Assembly (NCBI RefSeq): GCF_020524355.2
Contig: NZ_CP129019.1
Location: 744,001 to 808,000, forward strand
Reading direction: 5' to 3'
Origin: Mesobacillus subterraneus
Lineage (GTDB): Bacteria > Bacillota > Bacilli > Bacillales > Cytobacillaceae
DNA length: 64,000 bases
The position numbers and the translations under genes were made by a program. Shown piece by piece: positions 9,130-20,475 of this stretch (position 1 is its first letter; every line of letters begins with the position of its first letter). Below the pieces are notes generated by a model. It was not told the DNA's origin. It ran no database searches and saw only the letters and a program-made list of their open reading frames with translations.

Positions 9130-10065
9130 ATGAAAGAGCAAATACTTGAAGCTATTGAAAATTATGAAACGATCATCATCCATCGCCATGTGAGACCGGA
9201 TCCTGATGCTTATGGGTCGCAGGGAGGTCTTGCTGAAATCCTGATGGCTTCGTATCCTGAAAAGAATATTTACACTGTTGGTGCAGAGGAGCCATCGCTT
9301 AATTACCTGAGGAGGCTTGATTCCATCTCAGATGCTGCTTTTAAAAGTGCGCTGGTTATTGTCTGTGATACAGCCAATGCCGAGCGGATATGCGATGAGC
9401 GTTATCTTTTAGGGGAGCAGCTTGTCAAGATCGACCATCATCCGAATGAAGATCCGTATGGAGACCTGCAGTGGGTAGATACATCTGCAAGCTCTACTAG
9501 TGAGATGATCTACGAGTTTTACCTTACTTTTAAGGAGAATGGCCTGAAGATGTCTGAGGAGGCCGCCAGATTGCTGTATGCCGGAATTGTTGGCGACACT
9601 GGCCGCTTCCTGTATCCAAGCACAACCAATAAAACTTTTGCCTACGCGGGAGAACTGATTCATTATAACTTTTCGCGTACAGAGCTTTACGACAAAATGT
9701 ATGAATTAGCACCGAATGTAGTAAAGTTGAATGGATACATCCTCCAGAACTTCGAACTGCTGGAAAATGGTGCAGCTAAGGTTGTGATGAAACGCGAATT
9801 GCTTGATCAGTATTCAGTCAAGCCATCTGAAGCATCATTGCTTGTGAGTGAGCTGGGAAATGTCCGGGGGATTAAAGCTTGGGTATTCTTCATTGAGGAA
9901 GAAGACCAAATCAGGGTTCGCCTCCGCTCCAAAGGACCTGTGATCAATACGATCGCCAGGAAGTATAATGGCGGCGACCATCCACTTGCCGCCGGTGCAT
10001 CCATTTATTCATGGGATGATGTCGACAATGTTCTTGCTGATCTTATTCAAGCCTGCAAGGAATAA
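9130..10065 (+). CDS. nrnA: Bifunctional oligoribonuclease / pAp phosphatase
   Basis: DHH-DHHA1 phosphoesterase that degrades nanoRNAs of 2-5 nucleotides and dephosphorylates 3'-phosphoadenosine 5'-phosphate. The 311 residues show the N-terminal HRHVRPDPDAYGS motif (near 19-31), CDTA, the DHH signature IDHHPNEDP (near 103) and GDTGRF; the DHHA1 domain ends with the glycine-rich GGDHPLAAGA near residue 285. An AAGGAG lies before the ATG. It is monocistronic here. Confidence 0.95.
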   Translation: MKEQILEAIENYETIIIHRHVRPDPDAYGSQGGLAEILMASYPEKNIYTVGAEEPSLNYLRRLDSISDAAFKSALVIVCDTANAERICDERYLLGEQLVKIDHHPNEDPYGDLQWVDTSASSTSEMIYEFYLTFKENGLKMSEEAARLLYAGIVGDTGRFLYPSTTNKTFAYAGELIHYNFSRTELYDKMYELAPNVVKLNGYILQNFELLENGAAKVVMKRELLDQYSVKPSEASLLVSELGNVRGIKAWVFFIEEEDQIRVRLRSKGPVINTIARKYNGGDHPLAAGASIYSWDDVDNVLADLIQACKE

Positions 10066-10083
10066 CAACTCCATCAGAAAATA

Positions 10084-10117
10084 GCAAGGTGCGCTTCAAT
10101 GAAAAAGCGCACCTTGC
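10084..10117. terminator. Hairpin between nrnA and the convergent small gene
   Basis: 13-bp inverted arms GCAAGGTGCGCTT / AAGCGCACCTTGC. T-rich sequence follows on the minus strand; it can serve both convergent genes. Confidence 0.6.
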
Positions 10118-10126
10118 GATTACCGT

Positions 10127-10450
10127 TTATCTATTATTAAAATAAACATTTAATGCATCGGCGATTTCCGCTTTAGAACCATCTGTCATGATCTTGTAGT
10201 GGTCACCATCAAGGGATGCTGTAAAATCACTGATTCCTTGCTGTTTTAAGAAGCCATCGATGTCAGAAAGATTCTCACCTTGGTTTTTAAGACTTTTTTG
10301 TCCGACCAAATCATCATTTACATATACATCATACTGATCCTCATTTAATTTCATCTGGTTCTCCTGGTCGCGGTTATTCATTGCATACGCAGGGAATAAA
10401 CCTCCGCCAACACCACTGCCGCTATTTCCTGCTCCGTTGTTAAAAGTCAT
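10127..10450 (-). CDS. Small acidic hydrophilic protein, unknown function
   Basis: A 107-residue protein with a Gly/Asn/Ser-rich N-terminus (about 1-20) and a compact acidic C-terminal part (about 35-107) rich in Asp, Asn and Lys. GGAGGG precedes the ATG at good spacing, which makes it a real gene. I do not recognise the family. It lies beside the sporulation genes ytrI and ytrH on the same strand, which may hint at a sporulation-stage role, but nothing in the sequence proves it. Confidence 0.7.
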   Translation of the reverse strand: MTFNNGAGNSGSGVGGGLFPAYAMNNRDQENQMKLNEDQYDVYVNDDLVGQKSLKNQGENLSDIDGFLKQQGISDFTASLDGDHYKIMTDGSKAEIADALNVYFNNR

Positions 10451-10585
10451 CTGAATCCCTCCAGTCTATACTTTTATTTTTTCCGGTTAATTAAGGAGTC
10501 ACACAAACTGATAACAACTGGAGAAAATTACCTTTGTTTGGGGGCTGTTTGAGACAACTTTCTTGATGAACTAATCAAAGCTGTC

Positions 10586-10662
10586 AAAATAAAGCCAGAG
10601 TCGTGACAGCTTTCGGGTGGAACTCATAGTCGAAATAAAGCCGGAATCGTGACAGCTTGCCG
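10586..10662. repeat. Duplicated 46-bp intergenic unit
   Basis: AATAAAGCCRGARTCGTGACAGCTT-like sequence appears at 10588 and 10634, 46 bases apart, with two mismatches. The sequence CAAAGCTGTCA just before the first copy is an inverted match of TGACAGCTT, so a hairpin can form. No gene lies in 10451-10703. Confidence 0.6.
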
Positions 10663-10703
10663 ATAATCGTCCCTAATTATTGCACCGCCAACACCACGGC
10701 CAA

Positions 10704-11207
10704 TCAATCGAGGCTGATTTCCACCTGGATGCTGACAGAAGTATAGATGACCATTGATTTGATTTTCAGTTTATAACGCTTGTCATTCACTTTGATGGAT
10801 TTGTTTTCAATCACTCTGGTGATCAAATCCCTGCTTTTGAAAACCGAATCCAGATCCTTGGCAAGTAGCATGTTCAACTGCCCTTTCGTCTCTTCCTCGA
10901 TCTCGTAGATGCTTAGCGTATCAAGCTGCTTATATTTTTTATCGTTGACGATCTTCACCTTAATTTCCTGGACCGTTAAGTTCTCCTGGTTCTTTTTGTT
11001 TAATTCTTCATAATCTTCCATCCAGATTTTGATATCGCTTTGCAAGTCGGCGATTTCATCTTTTTGTTGCTCAATTTTTTTTGCGTGTTTTTCCATCCAT
11101 GCACCATTAATGTATAAAAATAATACCCAGCTAACTAGGGCGCCAACTGCTACACCTGAAATAAATCTCTGCCATTCAGGCCTGCGGTAATAAGGGGGGA
11201 TTCTCAT
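10704..11207 (-). CDS. ytrI: Sporulation membrane protein YtrI
   Basis: A 167-residue protein with one membrane segment (about residues 15-35), then a coiled-coil-like stretch (about 38-80, KKIEQQKDEIADLQSDIK region) and a C-terminal domain outside the membrane. In B. subtilis YtrI and YtrH are sporulation proteins made in the mother cell. The ATG at 11207 is preferred to the one at 11216 because the AGGAG inside the end of ytrH is then 10 bases away instead of 1. Directly follows ytrH with a 1-base gap. Confidence 0.9.
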   Translation of the reverse strand: MRIPPYYRRPEWQRFISGVAVGALVSWVLFLYINGAWMEKHAKKIEQQKDEIADLQSDIKIWMEDYEELNKKNQENLTVQEIKVKIVNDKKYKQLDTLSIYEIEEETKGQLNMLLAKDLDSVFKSRDLITRVIENKSIKVNDKRYKLKIKSMVIYTSVSIQVEISLD

Positions 11208-11208
11208 T

Positions 11209-11538
11209 TTATACATGCTCCTGTGTCAGCCAGTTGATCAGCAGTGCTCCAGTCTGCGCACCACCCATAGCTGTCAGGATCAAAAGGAATTGTTTGACAA
11301 TATCTTTTGTTTCACCGTTCAAAAGTCCGCGTTCAAAGCTGTAGACGGTATCAAAGGTACCGCCAATCGCGGCAATGATGGACCATATCCTGATAGAACT
11401 TGAAAACCGGGCAATTTCCGTCATTAAAGGCTGACCGGTCAAAAAAGCGGCTAATCCGCCAATCAGGGAGCCGCCAAGCAAAACACCGAGCGCGATGAAA
11501 TAGGCTTCGAATAAATGAGAAGCAAATGGTTGATTCAC
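11209..11538 (-). CDS. ytrH: Sporulation membrane protein YtrH
   Basis: A 109-residue membrane protein with three to four hydrophobic segments including LGVLLGGSLIGGLAAFL. The GTG at 11538 is preferred over an ATG at 11586: GAGGG stands 8 bases before the GTG, no ribosome binding site precedes the ATG, and the shorter product starting MNQPFASHLFEAYFIALG matches the family. It forms a two-gene unit with ytrI, divergent from dnaE, as in B. subtilis. Confidence 0.88.
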   Translation of the reverse strand: MNQPFASHLFEAYFIALGVLLGGSLIGGLAAFLTGQPLMTEIARFSSSIRIWSIIAAIGGTFDTVYSFERGLLNGETKDIVKQFLLILTAMGGAQTGALLINWLTQEHV

Positions 11539-11707
11539 ATTAAACACCCTCAGTAAATGGTAGATTTTTTCCTCGTAGTTCATCATATGGACAATCTGCT
11601 TTTAATATGTTTAAACTTCCTCGAACAAATGAGAACATATTTTCTTTTTTTGCCTGAAAAGCCTATAATGAAAGAAGATGAACCTAACCTTTAAGGGTGT
11701 GAGAGAA

Positions 11708-14700
11708 ATGCCATTTATTCACCTTCATGTCTATAGTGCATACAGCCTGCTCACGAGTACGGCCACAGTAGAGCAGTTAGTCCGCGATGCCAGGGCAAAA
11801 GGATTTTCCGCACTCGCACTGACGGACCGCAATGTCATGTACGGAAGTGTCGCATTTTATAAAGAATGCCTGAGGAACTCGGTCAAACCACTGCTCGGCC
11901 TGACTGTTGACGTCGTCAGCCCCACTTTGGAACATGAATCCTTCCCGCTTGTGCTGCTTGCGAAAAACAATGGAGGGTTCCAAAACCTGATCAAGATCTC
12001 AAGTGCTGTACAGACGAAATCACCTGAGGGAATACCGGTGAAATGGCTGAAGCATTACGCTTCTGACCTGATTGCGATGACTCCAGGGACCCAGGGGGAA
12101 ATAGAATACTATCTATCAAACGATGAAAAAGAGAAAGCTCTCCAGACAGTGGATTTATATAAGCAAATCTTTGGCAGGGACAATTTTTACCTATCCATAC
12201 AGGACCAGGGCCTTCCGGGGCAAAAAGAATTAGTCGGACAGCTGGCAAGGCTGGGCATGGAAACCAGTACTCCACTGACTGCTTCCAACCAGGTTCATTA
12301 TCTGGAAAAAGAAGATTCATTTGCCCAGGAGTGCCTGCTGGCAATCAGAAATGGGGAGAAGCTCCAGGATGATGCACGTGAAAAGCTGGGCAGCAGGGAA
12401 TTTTACCTAAAGCCGGCAAAAGATATGGGAGAGCTGTTTTCGGAGTATCCAGAAGCATTGGAAAATACCCTGAAAATAGCAGAGGACTGCAATGTCATGC
12501 TTGACTTTGAAACAAGGCATCTGCCAAAATTTCCGGTCCCACCAGGGAAAAATGCAGATGGAATGCTCGAAGAACTGTGTTTTCAGGGCCTTGAAGAACG
12601 TTACGGGAAACCATCTCCAAAACATAGAGAGAGACTGAAGTTTGAGTTGTCCATCATAAAAAAAAATGAACTTCAGTGATTACTTCCTGATTGTCTGGGA
12701 TTTCATTAAATACTCGAGGGAAAGAGGAATCCTCATCGGACCGGGGCGCGGTTCCGCGGCTGGCTCCATCGTTTCCTATGTACTGTACATTACCGATGCC
12801 GACCCGATTGAACATAATCTTCTCTTTGAAAGGTTCCTTAATCCTGAACGAATATCGATGCCAGATATCGATATCGACTTCCCAGATAACCGCAGGGATG
12901 AAGTAATTGATTATGTCGCATCAAAATATGGCGAGCTTCATGTAGCACAGATTGCCACTTTCGGAACACTCGCTGCAAAGGCAGCCGTAAGGGATGTTGG
13001 CCGTGTTTTCGGTTTGAACGCGAAGGAGCTCGACCGGCTGTCAAAGCTTGTGCCATCGAGACTTGGAATCACATTGAAAGATGCTATCAAGGAATCTGCC
13101 GGGTTAAGCAATTTTATTGAAGAATCCTCCAAGAATAAGAGAATCCTCGAAACGGCAATCAAGCTCGAAGGTTTGCCGCGGCATACTTCGACCCACGCTG
13201 CGGGAGTCGTAATCAGCGAACAGCCACTTACAAATGTCGTACCGATCCAATCCGGCCAGTCCAAAGTGTTCCTTACCCAATATTCTATGGACCACCTGGA
13301 AGAAATAGGTCTGTTGAAGATGGATTTCCTAGGATTAAGGAATCTGACATTAATAGATTCAATTCTTCAATCCATTAAGAAGAAAACAAGGGACAGGCTG
13401 GACATTCATGATATCCCCGTTGAAGATAAAGAGACATTCGCGATGCTTGGAAGGGGAGAGACGACTGGTATTTTTCAGCTAGAATCCGATGGGATGAGAA
13501 AAGTACTGATGAAGCTGGGGCCATCAAGGTTCGAAGATATTGTTGCAGTCAATGCTCTTTACCGTCCAGGACCGATGGAAAATATCCCGCTGTTCATTGA
13601 CCGTAAGCACGGAAGGCAGCCGATAGACTATTACCACAAGGACCTTGAACCGATCCTCAAGGATACATACGGGGTCATCGTTTACCAGGAGCAAATCATG
13701 CAGATTGCATCACAGATGGCAGGATTTTCGTTAGGTGAAGCGGACTTGCTGAGGAGAGCTGTTTCAAAGAAGAAGAAGGAAGTTCTTGCCCAGGAGCGTG
13801 AACACTTTGTAAACGGGGCTTTAAAGAAAAGATATGACGAGCAAACAGCGAACCTTATTTATGATTTGATTGTCCGATTCGCAAACTACGGATTTAACCG
13901 GAGCCATGCGGTCGCATACAGTATGATCGCCTATCAGCTGGCGTACCTGAAAGCACATTATCCGCTTTATTTTATGGCTGCGCTGCTTAGTTCGGCAATC
14001 GGCAATGATGTAAAAATCGCTCAGTATGCAAGAGAGCTGCAGCAAATGGAAATAAAGCTTCTTCCTCCCTCGATCAACAAAAGTGCTTTCAGTTTCCAGC
14101 CAGAAGGGGATGGTGTCAGGTATAGCCTCGCTGGGATAAAAGGAGTAGGAATTGCCTCTCTCAAGGAAATATTCCAGGCGAGAAGAAACCAGCCATTTAA
14201 AGATATATTTGACTTTTGTATCCGGGTGCCTCAAAAAGCAGCTTCTAGGAAAGTACTCGAAGCATTGATTTATTCAGGTGCTTTCGATGAATTCTGCCAG
14301 GACCGCGCTGTTCTTTTAGCGACGATTGATGTCGCGATTGAGCACGCACAGCTCGTGGCTCCCGATGACTCAGGACAGATTGATATGTTCACTGAAGCAG
14401 AGTTTTCCCTGAAGCCAAAATATACCCAGGTTGACCCAATCCGGATTGAAGACAAGCTCAGCTTTGAAAAGGATGTGCTCGGGGTTTATTTATCCAAGCA
14501 CCCCGCCTCGATTTACGAAAAAGAGTTCAAGGCAGCAGGTGTTAAAAAGATTGCCTCGAAATCTCCTGGAAGCAAAGTTCGGCTTGGCGTCTATGTCACT
14601 GAGGAAAAGAAAATCCGCACGAAAAAAGGTGAAGCAATGTCCTTCCTCACTATTAGCGATGCAAGCGGGGAAACAGATGCTGTTGTATTCCCTTCTGTCT

Positions 14701-15059
14701 ATAAGCAGTATGGACATGTGTTAGGCCAGGGGAAAATGGCGCTGCTGGAAGGAAAATTCGATGAACGTGAAGGAAAAAGCCAATTCATCGTGCAACAAGT
14801 GCTTGACCTTGAAAAAGAATCAGAACAAAAACCGGTTCTATATTTGCGGATTGCTAAAGGAACGGACAGTGCTGGCAAGATGAACGCACTCAAAGCTTTA
14901 TTGAAAAAACATCATGGCACTGTACCGGTAATCGTGTATAACGAAGAAACCGAGAAATCACTTCTGCTTACGGAAGAGTTCAGCATTAATACAGAACGTG
15001 GAAGTATGGGAGAATTGAAAAAGGTATTGGGTGACAATAATGTCATCCTTAAAAATTAG
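11708..15059 (+). CDS. dnaE: DNA polymerase III subunit alpha DnaE (frameshifted as sequenced)
   Basis: The second replicative polymerase of Firmicutes, which extends RNA primers before PolC takes over. The PHP domain starts at MPFIHLHVYSAYSLL; the polymerase core follows with GPGRGSAAGS and the catalytic PDIDIDF; helix-hairpin-helix, OB and C-terminal regions complete it. The reading frame breaks at 12658-12666, where nine A stand where eight would keep the frame (IIKK then MNFSDYFLIVWDF resumes one base later). Removing one A gives 1116 residues, the normal length. dnaE is essential, so an extra base called in the sequence is more likely than a broken gene. ATG 11708 chosen by homology. Confidence 0.95.
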
Positions 15060-15062
15060 TTC

Positions 15063-15090
15063 TTTACAAGTATAATAGATGTGTTATATT
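15063..15090 (+). promoter_or_regulatory. Promoter of ytsJ
   Basis: TTTACA, 16-base spacer, TATATT. The expected transcription start is just before the operator palindrome at 15105-15117. Confidence 0.55.
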
Positions 15091-15104
15091 GGAAAAGGAT
15101 ATGC

Positions 15105-15117
15105 GTGGTCAGACCAC
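15105..15117. promoter_or_regulatory. FadR/GntR-type operator palindrome upstream of ytsJ
   Basis: GTGGTC-A-GACCAC is a perfect 13-bp palindrome that fits the FadR-subfamily consensus TNGTNNNACNA. An almost identical palindrome lies before accD, and a FadR-type gene lies between them. Confidence 0.75.
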
Positions 15118-15297
15118 TGAGTAGGCAAACTTTTTTAATAACCAGGTATTTTTTCGTAAAATATTGTCGTTATTGGAAGGAAGGAATTCAGCCTTCCTCG
15201 TTCTTATCAAGAACAATTTGATCGATAGATGGAAATGAGCGAGACGAATGCGCCAATCTTTGGCGAAGAAAGCCTATAACTAAGGAGTGGACCTGAG

Positions 15298-16538
15298 TTG
15301 ACATTACGTGAAGAAGCTTTGCACATGCACCGTGTAAACAAAGGAAAATTAGAGTCAAAATCAAAAGTGCCTGTAAGAAATGCAAGAGATTTGAGTCTTG
15401 CTTATTCTCCTGGTGTAGCGGAACCTTGCAAAGAGATATATGATAAGCCGGAAACTGTTTATGACTATACAATGAAGGGCAATATGGTAGCCGTCGTCTC
15501 TGATGGCACAGCCGTATTGGGGCCTGGGAAATATCGGGGCCTGAAGCCGCGCTTCCAGTAATGGAAGGCAAAGCCGTTCTTTTCAAGAGCTTTGCTGGCG
15601 TTGATGCCTTTCCGATCTGTTTGAATACAACGGATGTGGATAAAATTGTTGAGACTGTAAAACTGCTTGAGCCGACATTCGGTGGAGTCAACCTGGAGGA
15701 CATCGCTGCTCCAAACTGCTTCGCTGTAGAAGAACGATTGAAAAAAGAAACAAATATCCCGGTATTCCACGATGATCAGCACGGAACTGCGATTGTAACA
15801 GTGGCTGGTCTCGTCAATGCGCTGAAAATTGTCGGCAAAAAAATGAACGAAATCAAGGTAGTCGCAAACGGAGCAGGAGCTGCGGGAATTGCAATCATTA
15901 AGCTTTTGTATTCATACGGAGTCCGTGACATCATCATGTGTGATACAAAGGGTGCCATCTATGAAGGACGACCTAACGGGATGAATGCGATCAAGGATGA
16001 AGTTGCGAAGTTCACGAACCGTGACAATGTTGAGGGGTCCCTTGCTGATGCGATTAAAGGAGCAGATGTGTTCATCGGAGTTTCTGTCGCTGGAGCGCTT
16101 ACTGCTGAAATGATCGAGACAATGAATAACGATTCGATTATTTTTGCAATGGCAAACCCTGTTCCGGAAATTATGCCTGATGAAGCAAAAGTAGCAGGTG
16201 CGGCGGTTATAGGTACAGGCCGTTCCGATTTCCCTAACCAGGTGAACAATGTTCTTGCGTTCCCGGGAATTTTCCGCGGTGCATTGGATGCCAGGGCTAC
16301 CCACATCAATGAAAAGATGAAGGTAGCTGCTGTAAACGCAATCGCCAGCCTCATTGAGGAGTCCGAACTTGCGAGTGATTACGTCATTCCTGGACCATTT
16401 GACCCTCGTGTAGCACCTGCTGTTGCAGCAGCTGTAGCGAATGCGGCGATGGAAACAGGCGTGGACCGCATTAAAGTGGATCCAGAAGAAGTGAAAGAGC
16501 GCACGATGCGCCTTGCATTGATTGGAAAAGGTGAGTGA
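15298..16538 (+). CDS. ytsJ: NADP-dependent malic enzyme (two frameshifts as sequenced)
   Basis: Oxidatively decarboxylates malate to pyruvate, giving NADPH. TTG start at 15298 behind AAGGAGTGG. Reading runs normally to VSDGTAVLG, then two extra bases near 15519-15524 and 15536-15542 scramble the conserved LGLGNIGPEAALPVMEGK stretch; the frame is right again from ATGGAAGGC at 15561 (catalytic-domain DDQHGTA, then the NAD(P) site ANGAGAAG). Without the two bases it encodes 412 residues, the usual size. The end overlaps the following regulator gene. Error in the sequence is the simplest explanation. Confidence 0.93.
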
Positions 16539-17169
16539 TCTCTTAGTGACACAGCCTGAAAAAAACACAAAAGTATATGTGGAAATCGTCAGGCAGCTAA
16601 GGGAAATGATTAATAAAGGCGGCTTAAAGCCGGGGGATAAAATTCCATCCGAACGTGAACTCTCAGAGCGCCTGAATGCCGGGCGCTCATCCGTTCGCGA
16701 GGCATTGCGTGCCCTTGAGCTTCTCGGCTTGATCGAGACGAGAAGAGGAGAAGGTACGTTTATCAGGGACTTCCGCGGCAACCAGCTCGTCCAATTATTA
16801 AGCACCTTTATCCTGCAGGATGAAAAAGCAAAAGACGACGTAGTCGAAACGAAAAATATGATTGAGGTTGATTGTCTATACCTGGCTGCAGAAAAGGGAC
16901 AGGAAGGCGAAATCAAACGATTAAAGGCTTGGATTGATGACCATAATTTTGAGGACGAGGAATTTTTCAGGAAAATCGCTGAGCTTGCCGACAATCATCT
17001 TTTCTATCGGATTTGGTATATATTGAATGATTATTATGATGCCCTTCAGCTGAAGGAATCACCAGCTGAGAAAGCAGATTATCACAGACTGGTAGACTCA
17101 CTTGAAACAAAAAAAGGAGAATTGATCCTGGAAAGGTATCGCATGTTGCGGAAAATGTCGACAGACTGA
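16522..17169 (+). CDS. FadR/GntR-family transcriptional regulator
   Basis: A regulator of about 210 residues. The N-terminal winged helix (about 15-85) shows the GntR signature with LKPGDKIPSERELSERL, then GRSSVREALRALELLGL and RRGEGTFI. The all-helical C-terminal domain (about 100-205) is of the FadR/FCD type and would bind a small effector. The start is uncertain: TTG 16522, GTG 16531 or GTG 16546, all overlapping or abutting ytsJ, so it is translated from the ytsJ message. Two identical-type palindromes before ytsJ and accD are its likely operators, linking it to malic enzyme and acetyl-CoA carboxylase. Confidence 0.88.
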   Translation: MEKVSDLLVTQPEKNTKVYVEIVRQLREMINKGGLKPGDKIPSERELSERLNAGRSSVREALRALELLGLIETRRGEGTFIRDFRGNQLVQLLSTFILQDEKAKDDVVETKNMIEVDCLYLAAEKGQEGEIKRLKAWIDDHNFEDEEFFRKIAELADNHLFYRIWYILNDYYDALQLKESPAEKADYHRLVDSLETKKGELILERYRMLRKMSTD

Positions 17170-17263
17170 CGACACGAAGTAACATCTTTTGATGAAAGGA
17201 TGTTATATACTTGTGGACATGCCTAAGATGCCAGGAGGACTAGCTCTCTTTCTTTTTTGACAT

Positions 17264-17278
17264 AGTGGTCTGACCACT
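17264..17278. promoter_or_regulatory. FadR/GntR-type operator palindrome upstream of accD
   Basis: AGTGGTC-T-GACCACT is a perfect 15-bp palindrome, immediately after a -35-like TTGACA (17257-17262). Core identical to the operator at 15105-15117 except for the central base. Confidence 0.78.
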
Positions 17279-17343
17279 TAGTGCTTTATTCCTAAATTTA
17301 GGATGTTACAAAACAACCAGCATTATTCGGAGGGGGTTTTAAC

Positions 17344-18222
17344 TTGCTTAAGGAACTTTTTACTAAAACGAAAAAGAAAAAGTACGCGACAATTCCTTCT
17401 GAAGCAGCGAAGCAGGATGTTCCTGAAGGAATCATGACCAAATGCCCGAACTGCAAGAAAATCATGTATACGAAAGAACTGAACAAAAATTGCAAGGTTT
17501 GTTTCCAGTGCGGCTACCACCATCAAATGAATTCGGCAGAGAGAATCCACAGCTTCCTCGATGCGGGAAGTTTCCGAGAGCTGGACCGCGAGATGGTCTC
17601 AGGCAATCCATTAGGATTTCCAGGATATGAGGATAAGCTCGAGAAGGACCGGGATAAAACAGGATTAAATGAAGCAGTAGTTACCGGGTTAGGCAGTGTG
17701 AATGGGTTAGATGTCACTATAGCGATCATGGATGCGACTTTCAGGATGGGAAGTATGGGTTCCGTCGTAGGGGAAAAGATTACGAGGGCGATTGAAAAAG
17801 CCGATGAATTATCGGTACCATTTATCATTTTTACCGCATCGGGCGGGGCCAGAATGCAGGAAGGTGTCCTCAGTTTAATGCAAATGGCGAAAACAAGCGT
17901 CGCATTGAAAAGATTCAGTGATAATGGCGGATTGATCATATCAATTATGACACACCCGACAACAGGTGGAGTTTCCGCGAGTTTTGCCTCGCTTGGGGAC
18001 TACAATCTAGCAGAACCTGGAGCTTTGATTGGCTTCGCAGGAAGAAGGATCATTGAACAGACAATCCGCGAAGAACTGCCGGAAGACTTCCAGACATCTG
18101 AATTCTTGCTGAAGCATGGACAGCTTGATGCTGTGATCTCGAGAACGGAATTAAAAGAAAAAATCTCAGGAATACTTGAAATCCATCAGCCAGGAGGGAC
18201 TTTCGAATGGCAGGAGAACTAG
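17344..18222 (+). CDS. accD: Acetyl-CoA carboxylase carboxyltransferase subunit beta
   Basis: With AccA it moves the carboxyl group from biotin to acetyl-CoA, making malonyl-CoA, the first committed step of fatty acid synthesis. The 292 residues start with a four-cysteine zinc ribbon (CPNC near 35-38 and CFQC near 54-57), followed by the crotonase-like carboxyltransferase core with SGGARMQEG and [15 protein letters not shown] start at 17344 behind GGAGGGGG. The 3' end overlaps accA by 16 bases, the usual translational coupling. A FadR-type operator lies upstream. Confidence 0.96.
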   Translation: MLKELFTKTKKKKYATIPSEAAKQDVPEGIMTKCPNCKKIMYTKELNKNCKVCFQCGYHHQMNSAERIHSFLDAGSFRELDREMVSGNPLGFPGYEDKLEKDRDKTGLNEAVVTGLGSVNGLDVTIAIMDATFRMGSMGSVVGEKITRAIEKADELSVPFIIFTASGGARMQEGVLSLMQMAKTSVALKRFSDNGGLIISIMTHPTTGGVSASFASLGDYNLAEPGALIGFAGRRIIEQTIREELPEDFQTSEFLLKHGQLDAVISRTELKEKISGILEIHQPGGTFEWQEN

Positions 18223-19185
18223 AATTTGAGAAACCAGTTATTGAGCTAAGGAAAAAAATCAGTGAGCTCAAGGAATTCACGAAAAATACGGATGTTGATC
18301 TTATGGATGAAATCGATAAATTGGAAACAAGACTGCAAAAGCTAGAGTCTGAAATTTACGAGAACATGAAACCGTGGGATCGGGTGCAGATTGCCCGCCA
18401 TCCTAATCGCCCAACAACGCTTGAATATATTTCTTTACTTTTTACCGACTTCTTTGAATGTCATGGTGACAGATCATATGGGGACGATGAAGCAATTGTT
18501 GGCGGTATCGCCAAGTTCCATGGCTACCCCGTTACCGTTATTGGCCATCAACGCGGAAAAGACACAAAGGAAAATATCCGCAGGAATTTTGGCATGCCAC
18601 ACCCTGAAGGTTACCGGAAAGCATTGCGTTTAATGAAGCAGGCTGAGAAATTCAGGCGTCCGATTATTTGCTTCATTGATACGAAGGGAGCATACCCCGG
18701 GAAAGCGGCAGAAGAACGGGGCCAAAGCGAAGCAATTGCCCGCAATCTATTCGAGATGGCAGGACTCACAGTTCCCGTAATCTGTGTAGTCATTGGTGAA
18801 GGCGGAAGCGGTGGTGCGTTGGCTCTTGGAGTCGGCAATTACATTCATATGCTAGAGAATTCCACTTACTCGGTGATCTCCCCAGAGGGAGCAGCGGCCA
18901 TTCTGTGGAAAGATTCTTCTTTGGCGAAGAAAGCAGCCGAAACAATGAAGATCACAGCACCTGACCTTAAAGGGGCTAGGTATCATTGATGAAATCATAC
19001 CTGAAGTAAAGGGCGGGGCGCATAAAGATCTAAAGCAGCAGGCAAAGTATATGGATAAAGTTTTAAAAGATTCAATGTCTGAACTGCTTGTACTCGATGA
19101 AGAGACCCTCCTCAGCCATCGTTACGAAAAATACAAGCGAATTGGAGAGTTTTCGTTTCCAAATGAATTTATAGGGGTAAAATAA
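18207..19185 (+). CDS. accA: Acetyl-CoA carboxylase carboxyltransferase subunit alpha (frameshifted as sequenced)
   Basis: Partner of AccD in the carboxyltransferase. The protein reads normally from [14 protein letters not shown] through [15 protein letters not shown] and [12 protein letters not shown] to APDLKG, then one extra G in the run at 18972-18975 shifts the frame exactly at the conserved KGLGIIDEI motif. In the other frame it continues to [20 protein letters not shown] ending and a stop at 19183-19185 (visible as [13 protein letters not shown]). Corrected length is 325 residues. Essential gene, so most likely a sequence error. Confidence 0.94.
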
Positions 19186-19219
19186 AACGTGCGAAAGTGC
19201 ACGTTTTATTTTTTATTTT
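19184..19219 (+). terminator. Terminator of accDA
   Basis: Perfect 9-bp stem AAAACGTGC / GCACGTTTT, 6-nt loop, T-rich tail. It overlaps the accA stop codon. Confidence 0.85.
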
Positions 19220-19397
19220 ATAAAATTAAAGCTTGACAACTTGGACATGTGCCTCAATGGAGCCATTGATGCGAAGGGAGATGTGCTAAAATCCCTATTG
19301 AAGCGCTTGCAATTACATGATTATTCCGTCTTATTGTCAATATTGAGGATTCAGTTGAGATAAGGTATTCTACGTGGTATTTTAGAAATATTCCCGG

Positions 19398-19436
19398 GTA
19401 TTCTGTTTATAATAAGACAAGCTAATACCAGAATAC
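19398..19436. promoter_or_regulatory. pfkA -10 element framed by an inverted repeat
   Basis: A TATAAT at 19408-19413 lies between perfect 8-bp inverted arms GTATTCTG (19398-19405) and CAGAATAC (19429-19436), whose centres are 31 bases apart. The -35 region is weak. Further GGTATT copies occur at about 19363 and 19377. Likely control region of the pfkA-pyk operon. Confidence 0.55.
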
Positions 19437-19474
19437 TACAGTGTTTAGCTTTTGGTACAGTACATACTGAATGA

Positions 19475-20443
<969 letters not shown>

Positions 20444-20475
20444 TCTCTTTACAGTAAACCAGGAGGTTGCAAGCT

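Noticed and set aside
12658..12666. Programmed frameshifting in dnaE and the other genes
   Set aside because: The sites have no common slippery heptamer with a downstream structure, and related organisms read these genes in one frame.
15912..16994. Long minus-strand open frame opposite ytsJ and the FadR-type gene
   Set aside because: It is the mirror of well-supported coding sequence; the product has no recognisable domain.
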